From Siphonodentalium dalli (lineage: Eukaryota > Mollusca > Scaphopoda > Gadilida > Siphonodentaliidae): 64,000 nt of DNA. This document shows positions 1 through 11,900 of this stretch, one piece after another. The stretch is taken from positions 214,849,982 to 214,913,981 of the forward strand of contig CP136063.1 of assembly GCA_032622095.1 (NCBI GenBank). Reading direction: 5' to 3'. The notes below the pieces were generated by a model, which saw nothing but the letters and a program-made list of their open reading frames with translations, did not search any database and was not told the origin of the DNA. The position numbers and the translations under genes were made by a program. Within the stretch, counting starts at the first letter, position 1. The number at the start of each line of letters is the position of its first letter.

Positions 1-993
1 ATCCATTCAGCATTGGAACTTGAAAGGGTTACAATATAAATTGTTAATTTGTCAATATATGCACATAACCCAGTGCATAACCTTTCGAATAGAATAGAAA
101 ATAGTTTGAAATATTATATATCTTTACTATTGGATTCATCGCTCAATGGTGCATGCATATATCGCAAGATGCCAGTGATGATAGCAGTCTGAAGTTGACA
201 GAAGTCCCAATGTAACTTATACCGATTAGGTGGGAAACTACATGGTACATTTTATTGTAGTTTTTTTAAGCGTTTGTGGTGAACCCGTAGATTTCCAGAC
301 CACATGCACGTATTCTTTTGGTGTTGGGCTTTTCCATAATGGCAAAAATAAATGAAGGACTTGGGGTCTATAACTGGGGATATATGAAACGAAAATTCGC
401 TGAATTATAACGTCTCAGCCGGCTGAGCCGCCATATTTCGTCAGCCACGAACGTCGCGATTGAGCCGGCTTAGCTAGCTAACCAGCCACTAAAATTGGTT
501 GAGCCAGCCGCAAAAACTATTTGTCGTGGCTTCGGGGTCTAGGCACCACTGTCCAGAGCAGGGGGCAGGGTTGACTGGGCCCTGGACAAAAAACCTCGCC
601 GACGCTTTTTATTTGAATTTCCTGGAAGAATTCTGCCCGTGACCCTACGGAACAGCTCATGCTGATTGGCTATAGCGATTTGTGTGTTATGTTGAAACGG
701 AATCCAAATTTCTCTAGAGATCCTGCCAATCTAGAGTGAATAAATTATGAGAGCCATGATTAGAGATCATGTTTGAGTGGTAAAATATTGTCCTTTCGGA
801 AATTTATGCTTACATCTGACTAAAGATATGTGTCCTTTTCTAGAGTTGTCTTCCTTTACCCTTATTTGGTTCCGGCAAACAATCTAATACAGAATTCTTA
901 TTCAAGACGCCTGGTATTTCTTGAAGCCTATTAGTCCAGTGTGGAAATATGCCATTTACATGTATAATAATCTATGATTCCACCATATGTCGA
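1..993. other. Non-coding stretch with a GC-rich, self-complementary patch
   Basis: I see no gene here. About 395-560 stands out: it is GC- and CpG-richer than its surroundings and rich in short self-complementary words (CAGCCGGCTG, AGCTAGCT). AGCCACGAA is matched by a roughly inverted TTGTCGTGGCT. It may be the remnant of another terminal-inverted-repeat element, but I could not define its ends. The rest is AT-rich sequence without recognisable structure. Confidence 0.4.
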
Positions 994-1161
994 ATGTTGA
1001 ACTTATTATCTGAACATATGTGAATAGGATTCCTACTGAACTTTCTATTATCTGTCATCTGCTTATATTTCCTGAATATCACTCCAGATGAACAAAAGAC
1101 CAGTCCAAAGTACACTTTTATAACTGAATTGTGAGAATCCATTCAGTGTAGAAGGGGTTAA
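994..1161 (-). mobile_element. TTAA-short element, truncated
   Basis: The right end reads TCCATTCAGTGTAGAAGGGGTTAA, split by one or two changes from the family end. Inside is GTTGAACTTATTATCTGAAC, a block shared with the copies near 8.8, 27.8, 33.1 and 39.4 kb. The outer left TTAA end is missing. No protein is encoded. The TTAA target and CCCTT ends suggest a piggyBac-type non-autonomous element (inference). Confidence 0.6.
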
Positions 1162-1193
1162 GAATAGCCAGATACAACGTGAAGTAGGATATA

Positions 1194-1358
1194 CAGTAAT
1201 GCTCTAATTAATCGACTCCTTAACCACAGCAGCAGAATTATGGGTAACTTTTCAGGATTTAGTCGGAAATATGGCTTGTTGCCATTCATTGGAAAGCTCT
1301 CGCCGAGTTACCAATAATTCTGCTGTGGTTAAGAGGTAGATTACTTAGGGCATTACTG
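1194..1358. mobile_element. TA-hairpin MITE, copy 1 (right arm shortened)
   Basis: The copy runs from CAGTAATGC to GCATTACTG between TA dinucleotides (1192-1193 and 1359-1360), as in Tc1/mariner insertions. The left arm is complete. The right arm has lost about 60 bp next to the apex. The left arm carries ATTATGGGTAAC while the right carries GTTACCAATAAT, so the two arms belong to different sequence variants and the copy looks mosaic. No coding capacity. Confidence 0.85.
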
Positions 1359-1475
1359 TATATCACATTCAAGATTCAAATATCTAGATAAAATTACTGT
1401 TTCAGGTTCATAATCAGACATGTGCAAGATTGAGCTGCCTGATTAGGCCAATATAAATAAATTGCTAGATTTACA

Positions 1476-1875
1476 TTAACCCTTTACCCAACAAACCGGC
1501 CAAAACCGGCCAAATAAAGCTTCAACAGCCTAAAATATCTTTGGTCTGTCTCAATAGAACCATACAAATATGGATATCATTGGAACCGGCTCCTTGACCA
1601 CATTGTGATAGTTACAGTTATACCCTGTGCCAATGCATTCTCTTATATATGCGAGTATACCATAGGTCGCCTCGCATATATAAGAGAATGCATTGGCCTA
1701 AACAATTTATTTTTTTAACACTTTTTACCATTTTTTCTTACATTCTTTAACAATTTTATAATTTTTAATGTGTTAAGCCAATGCATTCTCTTATATATGC
1801 GAGGCGACCTATGGTCGACTCGCATATATAAGAGAATGCATTGGCACAGGGCCCTTCTGTTGAGTAAAGGGTTAA
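1476..1875 (+). mobile_element. TTAA-hairpin element, end type I, 400 bp
   Basis: The element is bounded by TTAACCCTTTACCCAACA and GAGTAAAGGGTTAA. The left part holds a GGCCAAAACCGGCC repeat and about 150 bp of unique family sequence. Then come two palindromes (about 1627-1696 and 1783-1846), each built from CCAATGCATTCTCTTATATA and its complement around a CCATAGGTCG-type centre, separated by an AT-rich spacer. Copies at 24,749 and 50,205 lie in the opposite orientation. TTAA target and CCCTTT ends fit piggyBac-like MITEs. No transposase. Confidence 0.85.
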
Positions 1876-2862
1876 ACTTTTTCAGAAAACTGGAGCGGGA
1901 AGGCGAATTTTTTTTTTTTGTATTTTATTCTTCCAAAAATAAATGGTCATGGACAGTTCTAGATATTGCAGAAATATCCTATCTTATTATTATATAATAC
2001 CGTACAAGGTGATTTAGATTATTTAATGGGTCATTGAAATGTAATTTGACGGTTGAGGCATGAGAGAAAAAAGTTTACACAAAAGATATCCAAAAAAAAA
2101 TAAATTGAGAAGGAGACTAAAATTAGGGTCTGGAGGGGAGGTAAATCAAGCAAATTTTTTATACTGGCCTTAAGCTGGTGATAGGGTGCGTCAGAAATCA
2201 GATTTTTGTAATAACATGACATTTAACTTTTTTATCAATAACAACTCTTTGATAAATGCACGAGAAAGCAAATGCTATCTAATATGCTATTAAGTAAATT
2301 TGTATTACATAGCTACTTTATGTTTCAAAGGTAAGATTGTGGAAAGGTTATAAGAGACAGAATGCAATTGACATTTTAAAGATATGTGCAAATCTGATTA
2401 AAAGCTTTGAATGCCCTGAAATACTCATTGATATGGAATTCCATGACTAAAGAAACATAAGAAAACACCCATTTTGGAGTCTCCAAGATGATGAGCACCG
2501 AAGTTAACTCTCTCAAAGTCAAAATAGGTGACCAGACTGGATCCGGGGACCTCTATATTTGTCATGAAATTGATAAATTGTTAGGCGTAATCATATTTTA
2601 TTCCAATCCTAATAAAAGATATGTAAACATATAATATAAGTAGAGACAATAAGAAACAAAATAGTAGACGGAAAGGAAATTCAACAACAAGCACAAGGGC
2701 TTATGTTAAATTGTTTCCCTTTTTATTTCATGCCCCTTTCCATTAAGCTCTCCATTAAGTGAAGGGAGGGGGGGGGGGGTCATACAGGAAGGAATTTGTA
2801 ATATTGTATTGGTACATGTAGTATTGTAATGATAGTGATAATGGTTGTGAGAAGCGAAGGGA
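1876..2862. other. Non-coding stretch
   Basis: AT-rich sequence without a supported gene. A G-run interrupted by one A lies at about 2764-2780. Two frames of about 60-75 codons occur, one largely inside the preceding element, and neither resembles a known protein. Confidence 0.5.
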
Positions 2863-2928
2863 AGAGAATGCACACACAGGCACAAGATATTTAATGCTGC
2901 ACCAGCACAGCTCCTGTCATGAAAGGGC
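2863..2928 (+). mobile_element. TTAA-hairpin element, end type II, right-end fragment
   Basis: The words GAGAATGCA, GGCACAAGAT and TTTAATGCTGCACCAGC followed by CTCCTGTCATGAAAGGG match the right end of the fuller copies at 4,944, 8,117 and 34,589. The rest of the element is absent and the terminal TTAA has decayed. Confidence 0.7.
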
Positions 2929-2981
2929 TATGATTTTAGTTTAGCAAGCCAGTTCTCAGGTACCTTAACATTTAATGGGCC

Positions 2982-3014
2982 AGCGTCACTAAATTCACCC
3001 TCTGGGGACCTCAT
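2982..3014. mobile_element. CAAG bihairpin fragment
   Basis: A single hairpin arm (GCGTCACTAAATTCACCC followed by TCTGGGGACCTCAT) of the CAAG bihairpin family. No other part of the element is present. Confidence 0.65.
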
Positions 3015-4943
3015 AATAAATGTTGATTATTGCAGGTGTTTAAATTATATCCAGATCTCTTTACGGAAAATTTATTTGCGAATAGGGCTACTAGTGGGGA
3101 TAAAATCCCACTGCACTATAAGTGTCAAATAGAAGGAACATTTTTGAAACAACAATGCTTCGGTATAGGGTATTGTGTTCACATGTCACTTCAATATAGC
3201 TAATAGGTTGTGAAACGATGCTGTATCATATGAACCAGGAAAGGGTACAGGTACATATGTATGTATAGGGAGGGGGTCAGAACCATATACCCTCTCTGGC
3301 AGCGCCACTAGTTATATTAAAATCCATAACTTACCGTTATGAGTCCATCACAATTCCGACCCGAATTAAAATACACAGCCAGTTATATTAACAATGTGAC
3401 ACATATTCCAAGTAATACCTGTGGAATCGTCCTATAACAACATACATGAATGAGGTAAAAGCAAAGCTTCACCACGTTTTAAGTACACCTGAGAATATTC
3501 CAACAAATATCTGCGTATAAACAGCCTTGCCTTAGGTGCTACGACCATTGTAATATAAGCTCTTATATTATCCGATTGTTTTCTATCTTCACTATTGATT
3601 TTTAAAACCATTCAAATTGAGACAGATCAATTTGATATCATAAAGTGATGATTCAATTCTCCTAGCTCGATGCAAAGAGGATTGTAACGATTCAAATGAT
3701 TTACGAGATCAAACGTGGCGATGAAAATCAGCGGACGTGATGCAATCAGTACGCTATGTTATTCCGTGACACAAATACTTGTAAAACAAATCGAATGGAG
3801 TTAAATTTGAAATAATTTGCTTCAATAGAGAGCTTTTTACACATGAACATAATCATTAAGAAACAGCCAACCAGTTTTTCCATGAAATAATGTAACTTGT
3901 CTAACAGGTTGACATAGCTATTGTTTTTCCCAGAATTTTGAGTAAAAGTCTTGTCATAAATGAATCACTTTGGTGATTAATTTCATTCTACATGGAATAG
4001 AAAAAACATGTGGAATAATACCCGAGTGAATTCCTCTGAAATATTTTAAGTAATCCCATTTTAAGCTAGTATTTGACCCCTTGGTCAAGATATAAACTAG
4101 TACTGCACCCCCCCCCTCCAAATGTAAATAGTTGATATTTAAACAGATTTTTTTGTTAGCTAAAAGCATGAAGATGCTCCCAAGTTAAAATATTATCAAT
4201 TCCTATGATCTTTATCCCTTAAAAAAACACCCATAATATAAATGTAGTTAATTACGGTATGCCTACGTTGACCACCCGCGGAACCACTGGATCATGATAT
4301 ACTGACTGTATAACTCATTCATACATATAATTGAAGTAAAACTTCACAGTAGTTGTGTAACAACCCCCTTCTCATGTCAGCCCCCACCCCACTCCCCACC
4401 AACCAACACAGTATGTCTCACCTTGGCATTTAATTGAAGGCCAGCTTTCAAAATTTCTCAGTTGTTGTGTAATGCATACTGGTTCATTGATAGAAGCACT
4501 GTGTTGTTCAACAGGTAATACTTGGGGAAATTACAATTTAAAATTCCCTGTTCAATGAAGCATTTCAACTAATCCCCTGTGCAAATTGATGTTCTTACAA
4601 AATCCCCTGTTATTTTTGTCACACCTGAATGCAGACTAAAGCTGTTGTAGATTTCACAGATGATTACAGGTGGTGCTGATACAATGAGGTGATTAACAGG
4701 TAAGCCGTTATTTGTTCAATATAAATCACCTGTTGTCCCTACTGATGGTTGAAATTAAGCCTTAAATTTTTGTCACTAAATAAAGCCATATGGAGCTATA
4801 TGGGGTGGGAATTTAACACTCTCCGAGACTTGCCCAAAAGGAATAAAACAATCAGTCATGAATATTTCATATTATGTGCCACAAATGTTGATATCGGTCA
4901 AGGTGAATTAGTTTTCAGTCATTAGGACCAATATCATTGCCAG
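3015..4943. other. Non-coding stretch
   Basis: No gene is supported. About 3,530-3,790 is slightly richer in CpG but has stops in every frame I checked. A C-run of about 10 lies near 4,108-4,118. Between about 4,500 and 4,740 variants of AATCCCCTGT and ACAGGTNAT recur, perhaps a decayed repeat. A GTGAGA donor-like site on the minus strand near 4,418 lacks a convincing acceptor. Confidence 0.4.
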
Positions 4944-5156
4944 TTAACCCTTCAATGACTTGGAGCTTACAGTAATTTTGCAAAAACCTGGTGCCAATGC
5001 ATTCTCTTATATATGCAAGTCTCCCATAGGGAGCCTCACATATATAAGATAATACATTGGCCTAACAATATTTACCTTGATCTAGTAAGCCAGTGTATTC
5101 ACTGGCACATGATCTTTAATGCTGCACTAGCGCATCTCCCACCATGAAGGGGTTAA
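4944..5156 (+). mobile_element. TTAA-hairpin element, end type II
   Basis: It begins TTAACCCTTCAATGACTTGG and ends CACCATGAAGGGGTTAA, with the CCAATGCATTCTCTTATATA palindrome on the left and a decayed second palindrome on the right. Its terminal TTAA (5,153-5,156) is also the first TTAA of the next element, so the two abut through one shared target site. Confidence 0.8.
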
Positions 5157-5414
5157 CCCTTTGATAACTGAATGGATTTTTCCATTCAGTTTAAAAATTA
5201 TCCTATAAAGGAATGGTATATTCTTTATTTATAGGGATGTGCAGATTAAGCAGACAAATGATAGGGAATCCTGTATGATTCAATTCCAGAGAAGTACAAA
5301 AAAAAATAAGTTCAACAAACAGCCTGAGTTTTTTTTTTTTAAACAGCCTATAAATGAATCAATGGAAATAAAACAATTTCTCATCTCTAGAGTATTTAGT
5401 TATCGGAGGGTTAA
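5153..5414 (+). mobile_element. TTAA-short element sharing its TTAA with the neighbour
   Basis: It begins TTAACCCTTTGATAACTGAA and ends TTAGTTATCGGAGGGTTAA, so the terminal inverted repeats are recognisable (GATAACT against AGTTATC). CTGAATGGATTTTTCCATTC near the left end is the family's small internal hairpin. An 80-codon frame inside is a by-product of the repeat. Confidence 0.75.
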
Positions 5415-5615
5415 GCCAAATCATAATTTGGAACATGGTGATGGAGAGGGTTGGACACTTCTATTCAAACTCTGGCAATAGCCTGTAGGGAGGTGAGGGC
5501 TCTATAGAGTAAATGTCAGATTAAAAAGAGATCTGTGTGATGAATATGTCGCACCATAAGATGATTTTCAAACAGATATCACGAATATGTAAGGCACTGT
5601 GTACCCTACCATGTA

Positions 5616-5791
5616 CAGTAATGTCCTAAATAATCGACTCCTTACCACAGCAGAATTATGGGTAACTTTTCAGGATTTAGTCGGAAATATGGCTTGTTGC
5701 CATTCATCGGAAAGCTCTCACTGAGACTAATCCTGAAAAGTTCCCCATAATTCTGCTGTGATAAAGGAGTTGATTATTTAGGGCATTACTG
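5616..5791. mobile_element. TA-hairpin MITE, copy 2
   Basis: CAGTAATGTCCTAAATAATC to GGGCATTACTG between TA (5,614-5,615 and 5,792-5,793). The left arm is complete. The right arm lacks about 40 bp near the apex, joining CTCACTGAG directly to ACTAATCCTGAAAAG. Confidence 0.85.
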
Positions 5792-6873
5792 TAGCACACC
5801 CCACCAATTTGTCACTATAAAATGGACCATATACTATTAATAAGGATAATTTCTTGAAACATGTAAATAGACCCAAGTGATAAACAGGCCATTCCTGAAT
5901 TTAAACCAGCTAATATACCACCAGTCTAGGGATCTGTGTCTTATCAGGCATAGCTGGTTAAACTCAAACACAGCCTGGGGCCCTGGAATATATTCAATTT
6001 GGCCATTATTTCAAAATTTAATGCTTTTCAAACAGCACATGCAATAAAAACAGTGACATTTAGACAGCTCCTTGGGTGACAGATGTCGACCAGTTCTCTG
6101 GCAAGTCACCACAGTAATCAAATTAGGTTTAAAAATATAATTTTACTTCCAACAATTTGAGTCCTATCTCGGAGAGATAACAAGAGAATGAGTTTCCATT
6201 TGACACAATCCAGCCACCTCATCAAAGCCACATAGAACAGTCTACAGGCCTATTGTTTTCTATAGGACCAATTTGGCAGTTAACCCTTCGCATCCAGGGC
6301 TGATTCTCATTATGGAGTAGTCAGAGATTTATCAAGTGAATGCTTATGGTACAATTTTGTTTGAAGAGAGTTAGAAATGGGTTTGTATCCGCATCGACAA
6401 GAAGATTATATTGACTGAAAAATTGCAGTTTGATATTTTTGTTACTTTTTAAATGTACAATCTCTGCAAGTAAAGAGGGCTCGATTTTACTGGCTTCACA
6501 GAACATGTACAATGTAAAACCCTAGTTTTACAGTCACTTCCTTATATTTGCCCCAATATCAAGTGTTTATAATGGTGCATAAACATGATTTCATAATTCT
6601 CTCAAAATTCAATGTAAACACAACCTTTTTCCAAGGTTTTTCTTCTACTTTTATCAATATTTATTGCAATTTGTAATCCTTTTGACACTGGAATGTGTGT
6701 GGTACATGTATATAGCAAAACTACCTAAGTCTTCAGATGCATCATTTTGGGGTTTTTAGGAAGTTAGGAACAAGTGAGAGATGAAGGATTTCAGTAGAAT
6801 CTTTCAAATATTCCATACTCACTAAAATATCATTTAATTTGCAGAAAAAAATCTGAGCAAAGAGGCTTTTTAC
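5792..6873. other. Non-coding stretch
   Basis: No gene or repeat recognised. A 63-codon minus-strand frame at 6,321-6,512 has no recognisable similarity and no splice or promoter context. Confidence 0.4.
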
Positions 6874-7264
6874 CAAGCATTAAAATAGTGTGTGTCATCT
6901 GCAGAATGAGGTTCTCAGAGGGTGAATATAGTGATGCTACCCTGCATGGGGGGGGGACCTCATTCTGCTAAGGCCTCATCTTTTGAAAAGTATCTATATA
7001 GTTTCAAATTAACATTGTTTTTAGTTACTTTTTCCCTTCTGTTCAGTTTCTATATCCCCTAATTTGTAAAAGATAAAATGCATAATTGAGGCGATTAATG
7101 GGTGAACATCACCGACTTCAACTGGGAAACTTCAATCTGATCCTAGGTCTCCCATAGCAGTTGAAGCCTAAGCGGTTTGAGGTCCCCAGAGGGTGAATTT
7201 GGTCACTACATACACCCTCTAGGGACCTCATTCTCCAACCGACAAGACACTCTTTCAGGGCTTG
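6874..7264 (+). mobile_element. CAAG bihairpin element, complete but with one hairpin collapsed
   Basis: The ends are CAAGCATTAAAATAGTGTG and CTCTTTCAGGGCTTG. The flanks CTTTTTAC (6,866-6,873) and CTTTTCAT (7,265-7,272) match at 6 of 8 bases, which I read as a decayed 8-bp target duplication. The left hairpin has partly collapsed around a G-run (about 6,949-6,957). The core carries the family phrases for this orientation: GTTACTTTTTCCCTTCTG, CCCCTAATTTG and ATGGGTGAACATCACC. No coding capacity. Confidence 0.75.
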
Positions 7265-8116
7265 CTTTTCATAATTCACTGGAGTGCAATGACATGGAGT
7301 AGCAGAGCCTCAAAAGAAATCTCCAATACACCATAGATATCAACTGATATAGTACACGCTTTTTCTCGATAAATACCCATGTACGCTGGTAGAGGGTTAT
7401 CTTCTAATTGGCAGGGTGGAATAGAGAAGAGATGTGGAATACAAAACCTGCTGTTAGTATCCTATTGTTATCGGAGACAAACAAAACAAGTCAATGATAT
7501 GAAGTGGCTGGTTAATAAACAGGTTGGGTAGTGTATTGTCACGGCAACTCCTTTATGCGGCACTAAGACACGGGATGATTGCATTATAAATATGCTACCA
7601 CCTCTTCAAATTTCAATATGAAATTGACAATGACGAAAGAGTGACATTATTAAAATATGGTGTTGCAACATTTAATGAGATGGGCCAAATTAACACGTCG
7701 CCCGTAGCAATATATCAATATTTTATGTTGAAAGCACTATGATGAAATTGAAAATTCTATTTGAATTTTGATGTAGCACTGCTGTGAATCTATGAAGTCT
7801 ATTGATATATGAGGTCCGCCGCCTAATGAATCAATTTCACTTCACCGGATCCGGTGTCCATTCATTCAAGATATTGATCCCAATGTGATATAAATTCAAC
7901 TGTTGCATGTTAGCATAAGAATTGTAATCTTTTGAAATCTACTGTACCATATGTCAACAGGAAACGCAACTGCCGGAGAATCCATTGGGGAAATAACTGT
8001 ACTTAATAACAGCAAAGAAATTAAAAATCGCAATGAAATTAATCGACCTGATGTCCTATATTTAATCACAATTAGTCATCAAATTATATTTTAGGAGAAA
8101 ACTTTAATTTGAAGCC
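7265..8116. other. Non-coding stretch
   Basis: No gene recognised. The self-complementary CACCGGATCCGGTG at about 7,842-7,855 is the only notable word. Confidence 0.4.
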
Positions 8117-8498
8117 CTATCCCTTTCATGATGCGAGCTTCCTGAATTATTGCGAAAACCTTGTGCCAATGCATTCTCTTATTTATGCGAGTTGACCATA
8201 GGTCGCCTCTCATATATAAGAGTGCATTGGCCTAACAAATAATATCTAATTTTTTATAATTGTTAAAAAATGTAAGAAAAAATGAAAAAAATGTAAGAAA
8301 TAATGATAAATTATAAAAATTGTTAAAGAATGTCAGAAAATAATTATAAAAATTGATAAAGAATGTAAGAAAAAAAAAACTGTTAGGCCAATGCATTCTC
8401 TTATATATGAGAGGCGACTCGCATATATAAGAGAATGCATTGGCACATGGTCTTTATATAATGTTGCGCCAGCGCAGTTCCCGTCATGAAAGGGTTCA
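8117..8498 (+). mobile_element. TTAA-hairpin element, end type II, both palindromes present
   Basis: Left end ATCCCTTTCATGATGCGAGC and right end CCCGTCATGAAAGGGTTCA; both TTAA sites have decayed. It contains two CCAATGCATTCTCTTAT palindromes (about 8,164-8,233 and 8,388-8,446). The AT-rich spacer between them consists of short repeats such as AAATTGTTAAAGAATGTNAG. Confidence 0.75.
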
Positions 8499-8782
8499 AC
8501 TTTTAGTGAAGGGGACATTTTAAATGATGGAGATGTTAGAAGATTTAAAAAAAAATGACGAAATATTTACACTAATGATGGTATGCATATTTTTGACTGA
8601 GTAGTAGTTAACCAATGTGATAACACGCATACCAAATTGTAAACCAACAGTGTTTTATAGGAAGCCTCGTGTCACTTATAGTGAACAAGGGAAAACAATT
8701 CTCTATCTGGCCTTCCAAAGCATATGGACATTCAGGGATGATTTCATAATATAAATCAGATTGAAAATACTTCCGGACAATA

Positions 8783-8940
8783 TTAACCCATTCAATACAT
8801 AAATACTCATTGATGAGTACTTCGATCGAACCTTTGGAAATGTTCTGATAATAAGTTCAACAAACGACCTTAGTTCATTTGAACTTATTATCTGAACATT
8901 TTCCGGAATGGAAAATCCATTCAGTATAGAAAGGGGTTAA
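8783..8940 (-). mobile_element. TTAA-short element
   Basis: TTAACCCATTCAATACATAA to CAGTATAGAAAGGGGTTAA. The centre carries GATAATAAGTTCAACAAACG facing GAACTTATTATCTGAACA, an internal inverted pair. Both TTAA flanks are intact. Confidence 0.75.
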
Positions 8941-11900
8941 AACTATGTGAAATCCATATCAAAATGCACCATTGTCCATACCAGGTATATATATATATAT
9001 GGACCGTGTGTGTAAAATAATTACTGTACCTTATTTTTTCATTTAGTGTTATGTGTTGTATTGGAAATCATCCACCAACTGCTGGTAAAACATGAACTCC
9101 AACATATTTTTTTTAAAGTACACATCATGCCAAACCCCTTATATTTGAAATTCTTCTGCCATCCATTTTCGCCTCCTTATAAATGAAAAACCAAACATCT
9201 GTACTGCCAGGAGACTTAAACCCCAGATAATGACTCCCTTGTTCAAATATTAAACATGCAAGATATGTAATCTTGATTTACCATCTGGTCACTTCATTAG
9301 CATAATATTATGAAATTATGCTAATTATGTTAATAAAGGTCAGTCTCCAGGATGCTGGGATTGAAATGAGATACATCTGGCATATAAAACATGGGAACAT
9401 GATTGTGTATAGATAACCATCATTAACATGGCTGCAATCAATACACCAATGAAACCTCATTTCTTTAGTCCATAACTCCATAGTACTGTACTCATATATA
9501 TTTATTCAGTTCTCTATGTACACACATAATCGGGGTCTTAGAACCACGGGCAGTGCTCAACGGAAAGGGGGCCAAAACATTAAAAAAGGGCACCTTTATC
9601 AATGCAAATACTAATACATGCATATTTTACAGGTGCAAGCAATAGTGGCTCAATTCCCTGTATATACCGGTACCGTACCCTGTGGTCTGCCATCTCTGCT
9701 CATGGTATTTTGCTGACAATCGATTGCCACGATTTGCCAGCTCAATTTACTGGGCAATAAACTGTTTTTTATTCAAAATCGAAAATATTGAAAATTTAAA
9801 TTCATGCAAATTGCAGACTATTTGGTTTAAACAAAATTTATTTACGCCCTCAATGATCATTTAGAATAATTTTGAAAACTTTTGATATGATGACTTGATT
9901 TTAGAATAGCAAGATATAAAGGGTGAAGAGGATCTAACAACAAGTGAGTCATCGCTAATGTTGAGTTACATGTATCTCCTCAGAAAAATTAAATTCATGC
10001 AAATTGCAAACTGTTTAACCATGCATGTGCCTAAACTTTTAAATTGGAATATCCAGTATTTACAAGGGATTTGTATGTACGGGCTGGAAAATAATTTAAT
10101 AATTCCATGATTATAACATTTTTGGATGTAAATGTATATGTCTAGTAATATGGATGAAATGTACAGTAAAGGGTAAACAAGTGTGAAAGGTTTATAAACA
10201 AATTCTAGCGATGAGGTAATTTAACAAAACAAAACCTATACTACATGTATATGCAAATTGGAGCTTTCAAAATTAAGTTGAAAATTCTAAACAATTTGAA
10301 GATTCCATTCATTTTACTGGGTCTGGGAGGAATCTTTCACTATAATGAAACATTCCACCAGAATCAACAGATGGTTTCACTTTAACATGTTGTGGTGAAT
10401 AATTACATATGGTCTTGTTCTATTCAGAATTCAGAAATGTAAATTATGAAGAATCACACTGTGGGTTATATACACACCATGATGGGGAATATAATTCCAT
10501 GGTATGGCTGCCTTTCAAACACAATAAATTTGCTTCAAATTACACCCAGTCATGCTGAATTTTAATCATGAAATTTACTCACGATTCCATTGTATTTCAC
10601 TGAAATCAATACTTAGAAATATTTACTGCATATAAATGGGAACTCCGCTCTATGTATAAAGCCTACATCATAAATTTTAATGGAAAAATGTATCCTCAAT
10701 TTTAAATTAAGTGAGTCACTCTGCGTTTCCCTGTCCAGCCTCAATTACTTGTTGGCAATATCAAATATTAACATACCAAGGCTATTTAATAGCTCAATAA
10801 ATCTGCCTCATACCATCTATATGCATGAACTTATTAACCCTTCACAACATCGGAATTAAGAACCTACAGTAAACAGATTGCTAGGGATAAAGCACATGTT
10901 TTAATAACAGCTCAATAAACTGACCTTTAGTCCCTCAGTAGAATTTATTTTATAAACCTAGTTAACCCTTTGTATTGTTTGAATGAAAGTATGGATTAGA
11001 TGGAAATTAACTTTAGACACCAATCTTTTTTATATCTCCAAGGTTAAGTGTACTAAAAAAGCGAATTATTTCCTTGTTCTACAATTGCTTGTTGATAATA
11101 TAAAACTTTAACAAAACAAGCTTATTTATAACAAACCAAACTCAAAACATTTGCATCTATTTCATCTATGATTTTAGTTACATTCTGGAGATCAAATTGT
11201 GAAAATCAATATCAATATTTAGAAATATTACTTTTCGTATGATTTCTCTACATATATTTGCATGATGTTTATCGTAATACATGAAATATACTACTGTTTG
11301 TAGCATATATCATGACTACTGATACTGTATTTATTTAAATTGTTGCTTATATAAAGCAATAAGTCTATATGAAATATCGCTACATAAATCTACATACAAG
11401 TCACATTACTTTCATTAGTTTACTGCACAGCTGTAAATAATGTACAGTTATATCCACAAAAGTTAATCTACTGGCATAAAATTATTGAAATAAAATATAT
11501 TTCTCCATTTATGAAACTTCAAGAATGAGCAGTAGTAACATGAAATATTACTTGTTTCAAAATAAAAGCATTACAAACTAGACTCCAATAATAAAGTTGA
11601 AATTTATATAGAATAAACAGGCCAAATTTCACATATCATAAAAGACTTCATAAAACAGAATGTGTACAATGTTCTGACACAAAGGGGAAGGGTTAAGACC
11701 AAAACAAAGTAGTTTTATGTCCAGCTTTGAAATAAAAGATTCATAAATGGTACAAATAACTAACAGCCTGGCCCCCAATAAAGTAATCAGTGATTTACTG
11801 GCCTGCCACACTGCTGTCATCACGTGGTGTTTATGTATCCATCTGAGGCACATGGCCCCCAATAAAAACAGTCATCATAGACCCCTCACTAAGGTGATGA

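Noticed and set aside
4375-4420. Minus-strand exon ending at a GTGAGA donor
   Set aside because: Good donor resemblance, but no acceptor with a pyrimidine tract and only about 11 open codons.
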